64,000 bases of DNA from Tricholoma matsutake. Its lineage: Eukaryota > Basidiomycota > Agaricomycetes > Agaricales > Tricholomataceae. Shown one piece after another: positions 12,580 through 23,900 of this stretch. Below the pieces are notes generated by a model that saw only the letters and a list, made by a program, of their open reading frames with translations, searched no databases and was not told where the DNA came from. The stretch's first letter is position 1. Each line of letters starts with the position of its first letter. Where the stretch lies: positions 5,456,001-5,520,000 of the forward strand of contig AP026550.1 in assembly GCA_026075535.2 (NCBI GenBank), given 5' to 3'. A program made the position numbers and the translations under genes.

Positions 12580-12860
12580 GGTAAGCTTGACGTCCGAGTC
12601 GCTTGGCAGGCTGGTCCATCAGTGAACTTGAACCTGAACCTTAGTCATTGGCTGTGTACTACTTAACCCTAATAAGATTTCAAACATTAGCGTGAGAAAC
12701 TCCTAACTTCAAGTTCAAGTTGACTCGGAATTTCTTCTATTCCCTCACTGTCTTTCTTCATTCTGGTAGCGCTGCTCTCTAGTTCCTGGCTCTGCAGGTC
12801 TGACTTTCATCACCTGCCCGGTTGTGTCTGACTTTTCATCATGCAACCCTATGCTTTGCC
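12580..12860. repeat. Right subterminal repeat block of the Plavaka-type element
   Basis: 12620-12705 matches 4790-4875 in direct orientation (AACTTGAA, GGCTGTGTA, CTTAACCCTAA, CATTAGCGTGAGAA). 12793-12838 matches 4662-4708 inverted. The mixture suggests complex subterminal repeats or a second, rearranged copy of the element beginning here. Confidence 0.5.
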
Positions 12861-13080
12861 TTTGGCCCCTTGAACCTATCAGCACTGGCAGCCCAACCTG
12901 AAGCTCTTGACAGCGCTAAGGGCAATATCCTCTTGGATGTCCCACTAATGGAGATTGCCATTTGAGTCTCTTGTGGCGCCCTGAAGGCTCAACATTTTAT
13001 CTACATCATCAGTGCATCCTTGCCTCAGGCTGGCCTTGCCACTTAGTATTCCCTTGGCTAGTAGACTGTCATGCTCACGC

Positions 13081-13290
13081 CGTTGAACCCCACAAAAAAC
13101 CCTTGATCAGGCGGTGAAAATCATCAAGTATGCTCTAGTCCGCCTCCAGCCAGCATGCACTAGCTTATGTCGGATGGCATCTGGCGTGAGGGGTATGCAG
13201 AGGTGTTGGCTTGATGTAGTGGTGATGATACACTTCTCAATGCGTCGGATGGCCCCACACGGTGAGAGCCTCTTTGCTTACCCTGCCCTA
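13081..13290 (+). pseudogene. Second fragment of the companion gene
   Basis: The peptide MASGVRGMQRCWLDVVVM read here matches MAFGMRDVQRCWLDVMAM of the gene at 4903-6614 (nucleotides 5140-5200), and the upstream VKIIKYALV matches VKMIEHGLV. The similarity fades after about 13290. This is a truncated, diverged copy in the same orientation as the first, so part of a second element of the same family lies here. Confidence 0.6.
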
Positions 13291-13359
13291 TGGGCTATGC
13301 AATACCCGCCCTTTACTTGTGCCCAGGAATTTGGTGCAAGCGACACGTGGCTGTAGGGT

Positions 13360-14204
13360 GTTGGGCAATCAAAGATCGAAAGCTGACGTGTTTTCTAGTC
13401 TAGTTAATTGAAGTTCATTCTGAAGGGCATCCATATTTCCCACATCAGACGCGACTGGCTAAAAGCCCAGGTGTAGGTGCACTCAGGCCTTCAAACTATT
13501 TGTCACCCCATTAACTGAGTTTGACTGCATTCAAGTTTGCAATACGGTGACTGCCGGGGAGCAGGAATGAACTTGGTTGATGGTATGATACTATGCTCCC
13601 CGCTGTTTATCTAGAAAATGACTCGGTCGCTCATCTGGACTGTATTGTTTACTAAACTTCTTTCCGCAGAGCTGGAGGGAATCATCCTCTTCTTCAGCCC
13701 CTTTGCAATGCATCTACCATCGGCTTGACATCACACTTGAGGTTCCAGTGTTCCCCTTACCTGAAGCATACATGTATCACACATGCAGTAGCTAAACAAT
13801 GTAATACAGTCGTTTATGGCCCTAGAAAAAGTCTGGCAGGTCAAAAAAGCTTCCACATCTACCATCTGAACAATCTTTTATATTATTTGCCATCGTTAGT
13901 TCTTCATAATGAGCTGGATGATCATGATGTTGATGGTCAGTTGGCTGTGCATAAATTCTGAAAGAGCCACATCTGACTACTCATAGGTGTACTTGGAGAT
14001 GCAGCATGAAGCATTGATATTCAATTGATGGCTGGCTAGTTGACCCTATGAATACATATATGTCCTATATCACTCTATACTCACATATCAGACACTGGAT
14101 GGCCTCATCACCAAAGTTTTTGAGAGTCCCTTGCAAGCACAATGCGGCGTCTTCTGATGGTGCTCGAAAAGGCTGCTATCCCTCTCGGTTTTTCTTCATG
14201 GCCA
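13360..14204. other. Gene-free stretch
   Basis: No coding frame, tandem repeat or RNA gene that I can support. Short open frames are in several phases without domain character. Confidence 0.45.
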
Positions 14205-14512
14205 ATGGCGCCACTGGGCAGTCGCATTCAATTGCCTCCTCTCCCCTCTGCCTCGCCCCACAGGCGAGGTATTCGAACTGAGGATATCTGATCAGTTGAC
14301 ACTTTTTATATATCGTCATATTGCTAGCAGCTATCCACCACACCCAAGAGTCCATAAAGGAGTGTGGTAATTCAACGAGTGACAATGTAAGGAGGTACAG
14401 GTATATGTATATCCAGTCCGTACCTCGGCACATCAGTACATAGGGATGAAAAAAGATGGAGCTGGATGAGGTGCCTGTCATCTAGGCGCCCCCCTTCCAT
14501 TAGACCAACCAG
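14205..14512 (-). mobile_element. tRNA-derived SINE, copy 1, interrupted
   Basis: Read on the minus strand, an RNA polymerase III A box (TGGTCTAATGG, 14507-14497) is followed by GCGCCTAGATGACAGGCACC, and then, after an unexpectedly long gap, a B box (CAGTTCGAATACC, 14280-14268) and a SINE body. In copy 2 (16378-16503) the same parts are only 39 bases apart, against 216 here, so about 177 bases (roughly 14284-14460) have been inserted between the boxes. The tail beyond the B box matches copy 2 (GAGGAG..CAATTGAATG). Confidence 0.65.
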
Positions 14513-14754
14513 TTTTCTTTAACTTTCTAGTTCAATCTGAATACAACATCAAACAAAACTAGGAATACCACCACGACCAACAAGAGTCTGCACTCTCCGA
14601 CCTACCCTGTACTACCTTGCCACTTGTGAGTTGTTTTTATTCTACCTTAACCCCTACCATTTCTCCACTGCTCTAACTAACCACCCTCCATACTTCCAAC
14701 CTCTTAAGCACAGCTTCAATCTTCCCTCCCCATCTCCAACTACAACCATCACCT

Positions 14755-15112
14755 ATGGCGCATTGGATTTCTGGAACACCAATTGTTGAACACCCTCAGC
14801 CCTTCAGAGTAAGCATTTTATTCCATTTTTACTTTATCTAATTGTCGGCTCTTTGCAGCATGGCCATCGGGTTGAGGTGTATAGAAACCATCAATGGTGC
14901 AAAGCCACATTTTGTAGATATGATTACCGGATTCTACCAAGGTTTAAGAAACGAGGCGAGTGGAAGGAATGAGTGGTAAGCCTCTATAATATTCCGTTGG
15001 CTTTTTCTGACCGTTCTTTTGAAGCAAATCTGCATTGGAGGCCTCGTCGTATTCGATGACAATGGGGAGGATGCGTTGTATGCATTGTCGGATATAGTGA
15101 GGTTCGGCTGGT
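14755..15112 (+). pseudogene. Small gene with one in-frame TGA, unrecognised
   Basis: ATG at 14755 follows a long CT-rich leader typical of fungal promoters. Exon 1 encodes MAHWISGTPIVEHPQPFR. An intron (GTAAGC..TTTGCAG, 14813-14860) joins in phase to HGHRVEVYRNHQWCKATF and on to KKRGEWKE, then TGA at 14970-14972. Two codons later a GTAAGC donor and a TTTTGAAG acceptor would lead in phase to a third clearly coding exon, GGLVVFDDNGEDALYAL, with a stop near 15110. Either the protein ends after 55 residues or a CGA to TGA change has cut a protein of about 87 residues. The VEVYRNHQW..ATF pattern resembles small beta-barrel (SH3/Tudor-like) domains, but I would not assign one. Confidence 0.45.
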
Positions 15113-15350
15113 GAGCATCACATTTCATTTGGTACCCTCGGCATTGATTGTCTAACACTGGGCCCCACAGATAGATAGAAATTTGTACTTTTGATTGTGA
15201 ACCGGAAGCTAAAAAGCCTGACTGTAGTTAATTGGAATCCATTGAATTGGGGCATAAGACAGTGCTATCGAGTGCTCAGTGAGTCATATAGCCCGGTGTT
15301 CTTCATCAGTGCGCCCTCTAAGTAATGCACATCAGGATGGATATTACTGC

Positions 15351-15565
15351 TGCATTTGATGCAACGCAGGATGTTAGGGACTGGACTATTAGGTGTGTTT
15401 ACAAATTTTGCATTTCAATGTGTTTCCTTATCATTTTATACCTATTCTTTGTCGATGCTTTGATGCGATGCAGGATGTTAGGGACTGGGCTATTAGGTGT
15501 GTTTACAAATTTTGCATTTTAATGCATTTCTTTATCATTTTATACCTATTCTGTGTCGATGCTAC
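15351..15565. repeat. Two-copy tandem repeat, 104-bp period
   Basis: The segment containing CAGGATGTTAGGGACTGG and GTGTGTTTACAAATTTTGCA occurs twice, 104 bases apart (15367 and 15471), with few differences. The apparent reading frames across it are a by-product of the repeat. Confidence 0.85.
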
Positions 15566-15617
15566 TACTTATTGATCACACTGCCAGATCTGCTTTCATA
15601 AGAAGAAGATCAAGCCT

Positions 15618-15908
15618 TCAAACGAAACTCGCTCCCACCCATAGCCATGGCCGACGATGCGAATGACCCATCTTGAGTTGGATTTGGTGTGTGAAACTTT
15701 TCATTGCAAGCTCAGAATAACCCGATAACTTGGCTTGGATGTGGAGTTCGTCAGACACGGAGGTGATATCGCAGGGAACAGCCTGGGTGGTGTCAGTCCA
15801 ACACCGGTATGCTTGTGATTCTGCCTTGCCAAAGTTTTCTTTATCGAACTTGACTTTCATAGCAAAGTTCCTCGTACCTGGCCTGGTTCCATCGCTCCTT
15901 CGCCTCAT
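15618..15908 (-). CDS. Unrecognised minus-strand ORF, 96 aa
   Basis: Open minus-strand frame with plausible coding composition (KVKFDKENFGK, DITSVSDELHIQAKL). No domain recognised, no clear splice partners, and the plus strand of the same stretch is also open. It may be an exon of a gene fragment or chance. Confidence 0.2.
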   Translation of the reverse strand: MRRRSDGTRPGTRNFAMKVKFDKENFGKAESQAYRCWTDTTQAVPCDITSVSDELHIQAKLSGYSELAMKSFTHQIQLKMGHSHRRPWLWVGASFV

Positions 15909-16329
15909 TACGAGTTTCCAGACTGTAGTGCGTTGCCAGGGAATGTGGGGTGGTGTGATGGCCCAGGTTGTCTCACATTTGAGTCATCCTGGACGTCACA
16001 TGCACCATCATGACCTGCTTTACACTACAATACCCTGCAAGCTTGTTGTCCTTCATTTGGATCCCGACAATCAATGCAGGAGTGGTGTGGGAATGCAGCA
16101 GTCGTTATGCTGAACAACGTTGAGATGGGATGAGAAGGCTGGCCAGTGTACGCTATCGGCGATGGCCACCCCAAGAGGATGTCTGCACAGGTGAGAACCC
16201 CTGCAATGATATTGAAGAAATTGAGTAGTTTGGGCTCAAGGCGATTGTTTCACCCTAAAGGTACGTTGTGTTAAATATCATCTCTTTTTTCTTTCTTTCG
16301 CAAAACAGGCCAGGAATGAATTCACGACG

Positions 16330-17110
16330 TTGGCCCATATTTTCAGGAAGAATGAGATGTAGCAGATAAAACTATTTCTTCCATCACATTCAATTATCTC
16401 CTCCCCCCCTCTATCTCCGAGTCCTCCAACGGGCGGGGTATTTGAACTGAGGAGCTCGACACGGCGTCTGTCATCTAGGCACCCCTTTCCATTGCACCAA
16501 CAATGTGTATTGTCATTCCTCAAGACATACCAGAGATCATTACAAAATGACAGATAATATCATTTCTTCCACCTGAACAACTCTCTGTTAGGATATACAA
16601 AAATCATATGTTGCAATTCTGTTAGCACAAGCGTCAGTTCCTGTATATCTCCTGCAAGTATCTGAGTATCTTATCAGCAAGTGGTAGCTGCCAGGAAGAA
16701 TGGGATATAGAGGAAATGCCAGATAAAATCATTTCTTCCACTCGAATAATTGCATATTGGGATATACAAAAATCATACATTCCAATTCTGTTAGTCCAAA
16801 TGTCAGTTCCTGAACATCTCCTGCAAGTATCTGAGTATCTTACCAGCAAGTGGTAGGATCCAGGAAGAATGAGATATAGAGGAAATGGCAGATATAATCA
16901 TTTCTTCCACTTGAACAATTGCATGTTGGGATATACAAAAATCATACATTCCAATTCTGGGAGTACAAGCATCAGTTCCTGAATGTTTCCTGAAAGTATC
17001 TGAGTATCTGGTCAGCAAACTACAAACTCTAGGAAGGATGATAGCACATTTTAAGGTCTGGATAATCTCTAGAAAGGATGTTGTTCCGAGGAAATGATAG
17101 CTAAAATCAT
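16330..17110. repeat. Minisatellite, about 169-bp units
   Basis: Units carrying CAGGAAGAATG, GAGGAAAT, ATCATTTCTTCCAC, GGGATATACAAAAATCATA and GTATCTGAGTATCT repeat about every 169 bases (CAGGAAGAATG at 16344, 16692 and 16861; a diverged unit near 17030). One unit is split by a SINE at about 16378-16503. The overlapping 71-residue minus-strand frames here are repeat shadows, not genes. Confidence 0.8.
16378..16503 (-). mobile_element. tRNA-derived SINE, copy 2
   Basis: On the minus strand: A box TGGTGCAATGG (16499-16489), the linker GGTGCCTAGATGACAGACG, B box CAGTTCAAATACC (16449-16437), then a body ending ATAATTGAATGTGATGG. The A-B spacing is normal for a tRNA-derived promoter. The element sits inside one unit of the 169-bp minisatellite: AGATAA..ATTTCTTCCA is present on both sides of it, either as target duplication or as repeat-unit sequence. 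Confidence 0.7.
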
Positions 17111-17450
17111 TTCTTGTGCTTGAACAATTGTATGCTATGATATAACAATATCATACAGCACAATCCTGTTAAAGTGTCTGACCCCTCTTCATATTTGTTT
17201 GACCATCTTTTAAGGCCTGCCCAAATTTTATCTATTGATTGCGGAGTGTTAATTGTTGATCAAATCTGTCTAGTCATACCAGATCCCTGTCATTCACTGC
17301 AATTCTGTCAGAAAAAGTGTCAGCGGCTGACCCATTGTCATCTGTGTTGGATGATGTTTTAAGGCTAGATAAAATCTTATCTACTGATGGCGGAGTGTTA
17401 ATCATTGATCAAATCTGTCTAGTCATACCGGACCCCTGCCGATTTCCAGA
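17050..17450. repeat. Tandem repeat, about 150-bp units
   Basis: TTTTAAGGC(C/T)..ATCT..GGCGGAGTGTTAAT..GATCAAATCTGTCTAGTCATACC occurs at 17207 and 17357 (period 150), with a partial unit at about 17050. It adjoins the 169-bp minisatellite and may have arisen from it. Confidence 0.75.
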
Positions 17451-19081
17451 TGTGGTACTTAGGTTTTCATTCCTTTCGTTCTTAACCTTCCAGTACCCCA
17501 GGTCCGTGTCACGGTTGTTCTTTGTTACAATATCCTATAATCTGGCGAACTGCTGCAAGCCACTCTGCTGGCAGCAGCTGATGTGCATTCGACAATCCCA
17601 ATCCATTTGGCGCTAAGTTGCTTCGGTGCATTGCTTATTGTAGCTTCAGATGTGGCGGTGTTTAGCATCTGGTGGTTGTTGTGGAGATGCGAGGAAACTG
17701 GTAACGATAGAATTTGAATTTGTATGAAGATTGTAGCAGGGGTCGCGAAAAGTCCGTTTTGAATACATACCGTTATCCCCTGGAGATACTTCAGTGTGTC
17801 TCCATTCTCGAACGATCTCTGATGATCATCCGAGTCTACAACACTTCATCAGGAAAACGTCGTTTCTTACGACAGCCTATTGATTCTATGCAGGGCTCCA
17901 TAGGCAGGACTAGTAGTAATCTACACATCGACTCCGAGCTATAGAATTATATCAATGATGTTTTCTGGTCATAACGCCGACTCGGTAACCTGTTGTTCGA
18001 CTTCAAAATTGTCAAAAGCTAAACCTGCCCCTGCATTCGTCTCTAAGTGAACCGTAATTATGGCGATGGCAATTGTTCGCTATTATGAACGCCGGTAACT
18101 GGCCAAATTAAGCTGCGTCTTTCTTTTCACCATCACCAAACTATCACACTAAGTACCTCGTCCTACTCTGGAAATATTTTCTCAGTTAGCTCCAAATGAA
18201 AGCCTTGATTTCCGAGAGTCGCCTGCGATTCTCATTTCTGCCTCCGGTGGACATTACAGCATCTTCCGATCGGATCGGCCCACCAAAAGTAGTGCATGGC
18301 TGTTCAGCGCTCAGCGGCTACCTAACATTTATTCGGTGTCAATTCAGAGTCCTCTTGTCTTCTTCTTCTCCACCTTAATCATTCGTACATTCCGTCTTCT
18401 TGTGAATGTGCAGTCACAAGTAATTCACTCGCAGTCACCATGGACGGGGATATATCTTTACAGGCGTAAATCCGTTCAAGGCCGTTAGTCCTTTACCCTG
18501 CCAGTGGCCTGGCGTGACAGACCAGTGGACGGGCATCTCGGGAGTCGGGAGCTTAAAGAGTCTTTTATAAGCACTTTGGTTCCACAAGGTCGCCTTGTAT
18601 GACTGAGACCGGTAACAGCTTCTGGTATCTACTCGTAATCACCAATGACATTTTCGGACTCGTGACCTGATACTTATAGAAGGATTCGGTTACTAGGTAG
18701 TCGCGAGCAAGGGTCAGAAAAGGAGGTTTCACAGCGCTGCATCGGGTGAATTTCTTCTCCGAAGCGACCCTTTTTGAAAGCGACCCGTAGGCGCTCACGG
18801 TAATTCTCAAAAAATTAATTACGTCAGCGGGAAATGGAGGTAAAAAGCTAGAAAGTTACCTTCCGAAGCTGCTGTTCGGCAGAATGAAACGCCAAGAGTG
18901 TTTGCTAAACGTGTCGGAGGCGTCCCTGCCACACCAACTCGCATTATTGGATCTGCGCATCAAAGCCAGTTCCGAGTAGTGTCTCAATTGTCGCCCTTAG
19001 TAAAATCGATCAAGATCGCGTCCCTTTCTGCAACGCGAGCCTCGGCTGCTAACAAAAGACGCAGATGAATTGACATATGCT
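17451..19081. other. Gene-free stretch before the gene island
   Basis: No frame in this 1.6 kb combines a domain, a start and splice signals. CpG-containing words become commoner from about 17700, as in the gene island that follows, so the edge of the repeat-rich block probably lies near 17450-17700. It holds the 3' flank of the TSR4-type gene. Confidence 0.45.
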
Positions 19082-20597
19082 TCATATGGCAGTTTGAATC
19101 AGCACAAGCTCCTCCCTCCAGCATTCCTTTGCTTCCTTTCCGTCCAGATCTATACAACAATCTTTTTCACACGAAAACACCATACAAGTTCCCCAATCCA
19201 GACCCCTTGCGCCATCCCCATCTGTTTCCTGGCCTTTCAAAGCCTTCTCTAGCACCTTACGTCTCTTCTCGTCGGTCAGTTTACCAGTCTCTACCCCTCC
19301 ATGCAGACGTAGAACGTTGATAAGATTCGGCATAAGCTGGCACTCGAACACGCGTTTACCTTTGCAGGACGGGCAAGGCGTTAATAATGGCGCGTATGTC
19401 CGCTTGGGCGTGTGCACTACTGTAAAGGCGGGTTTTGTGACAGGGAGTGTGGGCGCTGGGGGTGAGGGAAAGAGGGAGTCGAAAATCTGGTCGGATGAGA
19501 AAGGTAGAGGTGTGCCGTCTAGTTCATACCTAGAAAGATCCAGGTCAGGGTCGGGTAGAGCGGAGATATTGAAAAAATAACAACCGGACGCATTGTTCGC
19601 CCTCATATCCAACTCGTTTAGTAAATCGTTCGAATACATGATCCATCTCTAAAGAATCTTCATAGGCTTCAGAGGCCCACGAGATGTCTTTACTACCTTT
19701 TTCACCACTTTCGGCCGGATCTGTAACGTGAGGACCATGCAGGGTATGCTTGGGCTGCGGTGGGAGGTATTCTGACACGGTGGAAAGGTACAATGGGGGA
19801 TAAGAGGGTGCTAGTTTCCATTGAGAGTCTGTGACAGTTGCCGACGCCATAGCCGTTAGAAGGGACTTGTCGGATTCACTTTCGGAATTACTATCGTTAT
19901 CATCGTGACCTACAGCCTGAGTGGGTGTAGGAGCAATTTCACCGAAGATCTGGTCGCCCAAGCCTAGCCCGAAGATATTCGTGTTTTGGGATGACGTGAT
20001 CCTCATCTGTTTCACGTCAGGAATCTTACACGTGGCGAGGACTTATCTGACGCTCACAGAAAATGGATTTACTTTCTCCGCTTGTGAGGCGGCTTGCTTT
20101 TTGACAAGCTTGGCCTTTAATTTGGCTGCATATTTTTCGTTGAAGCGTAGGCCACGCCAGGCGCGTATGCTGTTATACCGTCAATGAGACTTGTACCACG
20201 ACCTGGGTTAGAACAACCTCACCTGCCATCTTTACCCTGACAGCTAGCCCTTGGGCAGCCCCAGATGTACATAGCGCGATCCATTGGGCTATCTTCGAAC
20301 GGGCACCACATCTGGACGATAAGCTCGCATGTGTTTGAACAAATTTTGCAATGAGAGGAAGAGAAGGGTGGTTCACGAGAAGGAAGAAACGCCTTTATTG
20401 AACAGAAAGTCAAGAAAACGACTAAATCAATACATGCGTGAGATAGATCGTACAGGATGACCGCCTATACGAGACACAGCGGCGTCGTTAATATCTGCGA
20501 TGGTCTCCAAAGGACCATCTGGAACACCTAGCAAGACGGAGGTTTCTACATCCGACAAGACTTCATCGTCCGAATCGGACCATTCATCCAAGGCCAT
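19082..20597 (-). CDS. TSR4: PDCD2/TSR4-type ribosomal-protein chaperone, 431 aa
   Basis: Minus-strand gene with five exons: 20597-20454, 20392-20223, 20169-20058, 20006-19585 and 19529-19082. All phases agree, giving 431 residues. The family (yeast Tsr4, animal PDCD2) binds nascent uS5/Rps2 in the cytoplasm and helps its assembly into the 40S subunit. The N-terminal zinc-binding region is clear: HCKICSN, then VWC-like MWCPFEDSP, then YIWGCPRASCQGKDG running into RAWRGLRFNEKYA. An acidic, Ser-rich middle follows, then the PDCD2_C domain with TPCPSCKGKRVFECQLMP and LDWGTCMVFSCEKDC and a final WREELVLIQ. The start MALDEWSDSDDEVL has the acidic opening usual for the family. It is divergent from the transcription factor at 20998. 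Confidence 0.93.
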
Positions 20598-20997
20598 CAA
20601 CGTTATGAACCGAATTACCTGGGAAAAAAAAGAAAGTGGATCAGAATCGGTCACCGAGACGAAAGAGAAAGAATTGAAATCAGAAATGCATGAATGGTAT
20701 AAAATTGATGGGATCGTCAAGTTCCGCTGAAACAAAGAAACTTTGTCATGACAGGTTCAGACTCGTCATCTAAAATATTCATCATAGGAAAGGGAGTGGA
20801 CTGCCTCCTTACCTGGTGTTGTGTCTTTTGGTTGGAAAGCAAAAACGTCGGACCAAAACAATCTCAATCGGACCAAACAATGCCAAGCTATTACAGTAGA
20901 CCGATATGGAGCAAACCTTGAGAAGCATTAACTCGTCCGTCCCTACAAATCTCTATTCCCCCCTTTTCCCTTTTACCCTTATCTCCCGCCGTATCCC
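20598..20997. promoter_or_regulatory. Shared 400-bp divergent promoter region
   Basis: Head-to-head spacer between the TSR4-type gene (ATG at 20597, minus) and the transcription factor (ATG at 20998, plus). Directly before the plus-strand ATG lies a long pyrimidine tract (about 20949-20995), as often seen in fungal core promoters. I see no TATA box that I would defend. Confidence 0.6.
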
Positions 20998-23900
20998 ATG
21001 GCCTCTACAATATCCTATGGCCAAGATTCCTTATCCCTCAACACAAGACATAAGCGACGTGGTGTGGCACTATCTTGTGCAGAGTGTCGGAGGTGCGCAT
21101 AATTATTCAATTTCTTTCTCTACTTAATGGCATCGCGTTCTGAACCTTAGATTAAAGCTCAAGTTCGTTGAATAGCTTGCTCGTTGCCTACATGATCTCG
21201 AATATTATTACAGGTGTAGCCGCATATTTCCATGCAGGTGTGTCGCCAGAACTTGGAAATTCTTCACAAATTCATCTTGTGACGCGGGCAGCAACTGCGT
21301 CAAGAAAGGTTGTTCTGCAATATGCCCAGAAGGTCAAATGATTGTAAATCTATCATCGTGATAGCCTAATACCGCCTTGGATTATTCTAGGCTCTCTCAC
21401 TACCGGCAAGGGTAACAGGTAATGGTATCACATACTCTGACCTGTCGTATATTCACTATCTTGGTTTTAGATTTGTCCTTGCGAATACAGAAGCTCTTCA
21501 CGACAAAATCAATGAACTGTCTAACCGTGTTCGACATCTAGAGGATGCTCTCGCACAATCTCATGCCCAAAATTCAACTTATCCACATCCCTTGTTGGCA
21601 GAAGAGCTGTTGCAAATTAAACGACCCTTGGAGCGCGAACGGATGGATGTGTCTCCTGCTGTCAAAGAAGAGGAATCCGAGACCAACGATACAATAGACT
21701 CCATAGGCTCTCTGTAGGATATTCTGCATCATCAAGCAACCTCTCTACCCACCAAACTGACCATCTTTGTACCAGATCGATTTCTTATGGGGGGCGTTCT
21801 ACATTCTACGGTCAAACAGCCAATTCATGGGTAAGTGCATGCATGCTGCGTGCCTTGGATCAGCCATTGATAATCCTTTCGTACTCATCAGTATCTACTA
21901 CAAGTGTGTTATCCTTTCGGATCCGCATCAGGTACGCAAGCTGATGCAATATATTTAGAACGAGGAAGGTGCCGAAGAGGAAGACGATCGCCCAGTTCAG
22001 CAGCCGATGCCCCTGGACGTCGCCTGGCTAAATCATACATTTCCTTTCGCCCCCCCAGTAAGTAATACGGGCCAGGGCGTCCGGGATTCCATTATCGACT
22101 TGTTGCCGTCGAACGTTCTTGCCAGAAAATTGTGCGACATTTACTTCCGACATGCAGCATGGATGTGCGTCACGGGATATTGCTCTATCTCCATATCTAG
22201 TTATGACGTTGCAACAGGTATACTCCAATCACTGAGACCGACTTTTATGAAACGATATTTGTGCCGATATACGAGCAGGAGGCTGCGTACCACGGATCCG
22301 CTGGATCGCACAGGCTAGCGGTCCTGTTCATTGTGCTGGCCCTTGGAACTCTTCTGGATCTCGAACGACCGGCTCATTCTCCGGAGTCCAAACAGTTTTA
22401 TCAATTAGGTCGGGCGGCCTTAGCGCTAGACTCCGTGCTTGATGAACAATCATTTCTGGCTATTCAGGCAATGGTAAGTTAGTTTTCACCGGCAATTGAG
22501 GAATTTATCAATATACATCGCAGCTCCTCATGAGCCATTTTCTGTTTCTGTCCGAAGTGGCAGGCCCTCGGTGGGTCATCATGGGCATGGTCGTGAAATT
22601 GGCGCAAAGTGTCAGTCTTACACATATGATTGCTTGGTAACGGCTGATCTCGATTTCACCAGATTGGATTACGTCAGTGATATCTCGTCAATAATGGGTG
22701 CTGACGAGAATTTGCCCCCGATAGATCGAGACAGTGGAAGATGGAAACTTGAAAAATACGAAACCCAAAGGCGACGAGAATTATTCTACGAATTGCTGAC
22801 CTATGATTCTTGGCAGGTATGTAGCTCGCAGATTTTTTTGTCATGTGATGAATTGTTTTCTTTTGGCGTCTCGTTTGCAGAGTTTGACTTTTGGACGCCC
22901 TCCCTCATTATCAAAGTCACACATCGACTGCGTTTTACCTCATGATACATTTATCAGTGCAACCGGAGACGTGGAAATGAGCTGTATGTCGATCAATGTC
23001 TTTTCTGGGGGGGGGGGCGCTTAACGGTGCACCGCTGTGGTTTCAGTTCCTGCCTGGAAGCACAGATTCACATATGAGTGCCTCAGCAACGTTCACGACC
23101 AAGCATTCGGAGCACGGACGCCTAATTATAAAGTTATCCAGGAACTTGATAAGAAGGTCCGCTCGTACTACGTTCCACCGAGTCTTCAAGTTCCTGGTTT
23201 TGGTGGGTCCAAGGTAGGGGCCGAAGTGGAGCGACCCACTGTCGAACTTACGATGCAACGTTACATAACTTTTGCAATCAAGGAGATTAGTACGTATTCT
23301 GACTGTTTCGGAGATTTTATCTCACTGCTTTGTGCTTGTCTGCAGCATTATTCTACATGCACCGTGGATACTTCGCACAAGCGCTAGAGGACAGCCCCAC
23401 GGATCCTATGGGCAGTAAATTCGCCCCATCGGTTCTAGCTGCTTATTCCAGTGCCTGCTCTTTCGTGGGCTTGATAGAAAGCTTGTTCAAACAGCACCCA
23501 GGTCTGACTGAAAGGATGTGGTTTCTCTTCACACATGTGTTTTCCTGCTCAGTCAGTAATACCCATCTCTCGTCTGACCGGTAACTTACCGCTCTTCGAA
23601 TGTAGATCGTGCTCGGATCTATCGCCGTGAAATCACAAATGGCGTTAGCCCCTTCTGCCCTGACGCATCTAGAGTCCGCATACAATTTGTTTTCCAGAGT
23701 TTCGGACCCGACGCGGACGGGGAGAATTCTGGTTAGTGCGAATGATTCTCCTCTGTTCAGCCTCTAATAATACAAACTTATGTTAGCCTATTTTGCGGAA
23801 ACTAAGAGACCGAGCTCACGCAACATTAGCCATCTCCCAGTCGCAGCACATTGACGCGACCACACGTCTCTCGATGTCTTCTGGACCGCAGGTCAAGACC

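Larger units (their letters stand above)
4621..12860 (+). mobile_element. Plavaka-type DNA transposon, degenerate, with companion gene
   Basis: Plus-strand element holding a companion gene (4903-6614) and a Plavaka-family transposase (7085-11536). Sequence near 4660-4710 recurs inverted near 12790-12840; the shared core is GGTCTGACTT-TCATCACCTGC. Other motifs (CATTAGCGTGAGAA, GGCTGTGTA, AACTTGAA) recur in direct orientation at 4790-4875 and 12620-12705. Such mixed direct and inverted subterminal repeats are typical of CACTA-related elements. I could not fix the exact ends or a target duplication, so the limits are approximate. Confidence 0.55.

Noticed and set aside
12640..12710. AACCCTAA words suggesting a telomere remnant
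   Set aside because: Only single copies occur, and the same words are part of the transposon's subterminal block at 4.8 kb.
16540..17120. Overlapping 71-residue minus-strand frames with nearly the same sequence, looking like a small gene family
   Set aside because: They are the 169-bp minisatellite read in one frame. The repeat explains their similarity, and no start, stop or splice signals are shared beyond it.
18190..18810. Short frames at 18196-18378 and 18565-18810
   Set aside because: No domain, no conserved start context, no splice partners. Treated as chance open frames.
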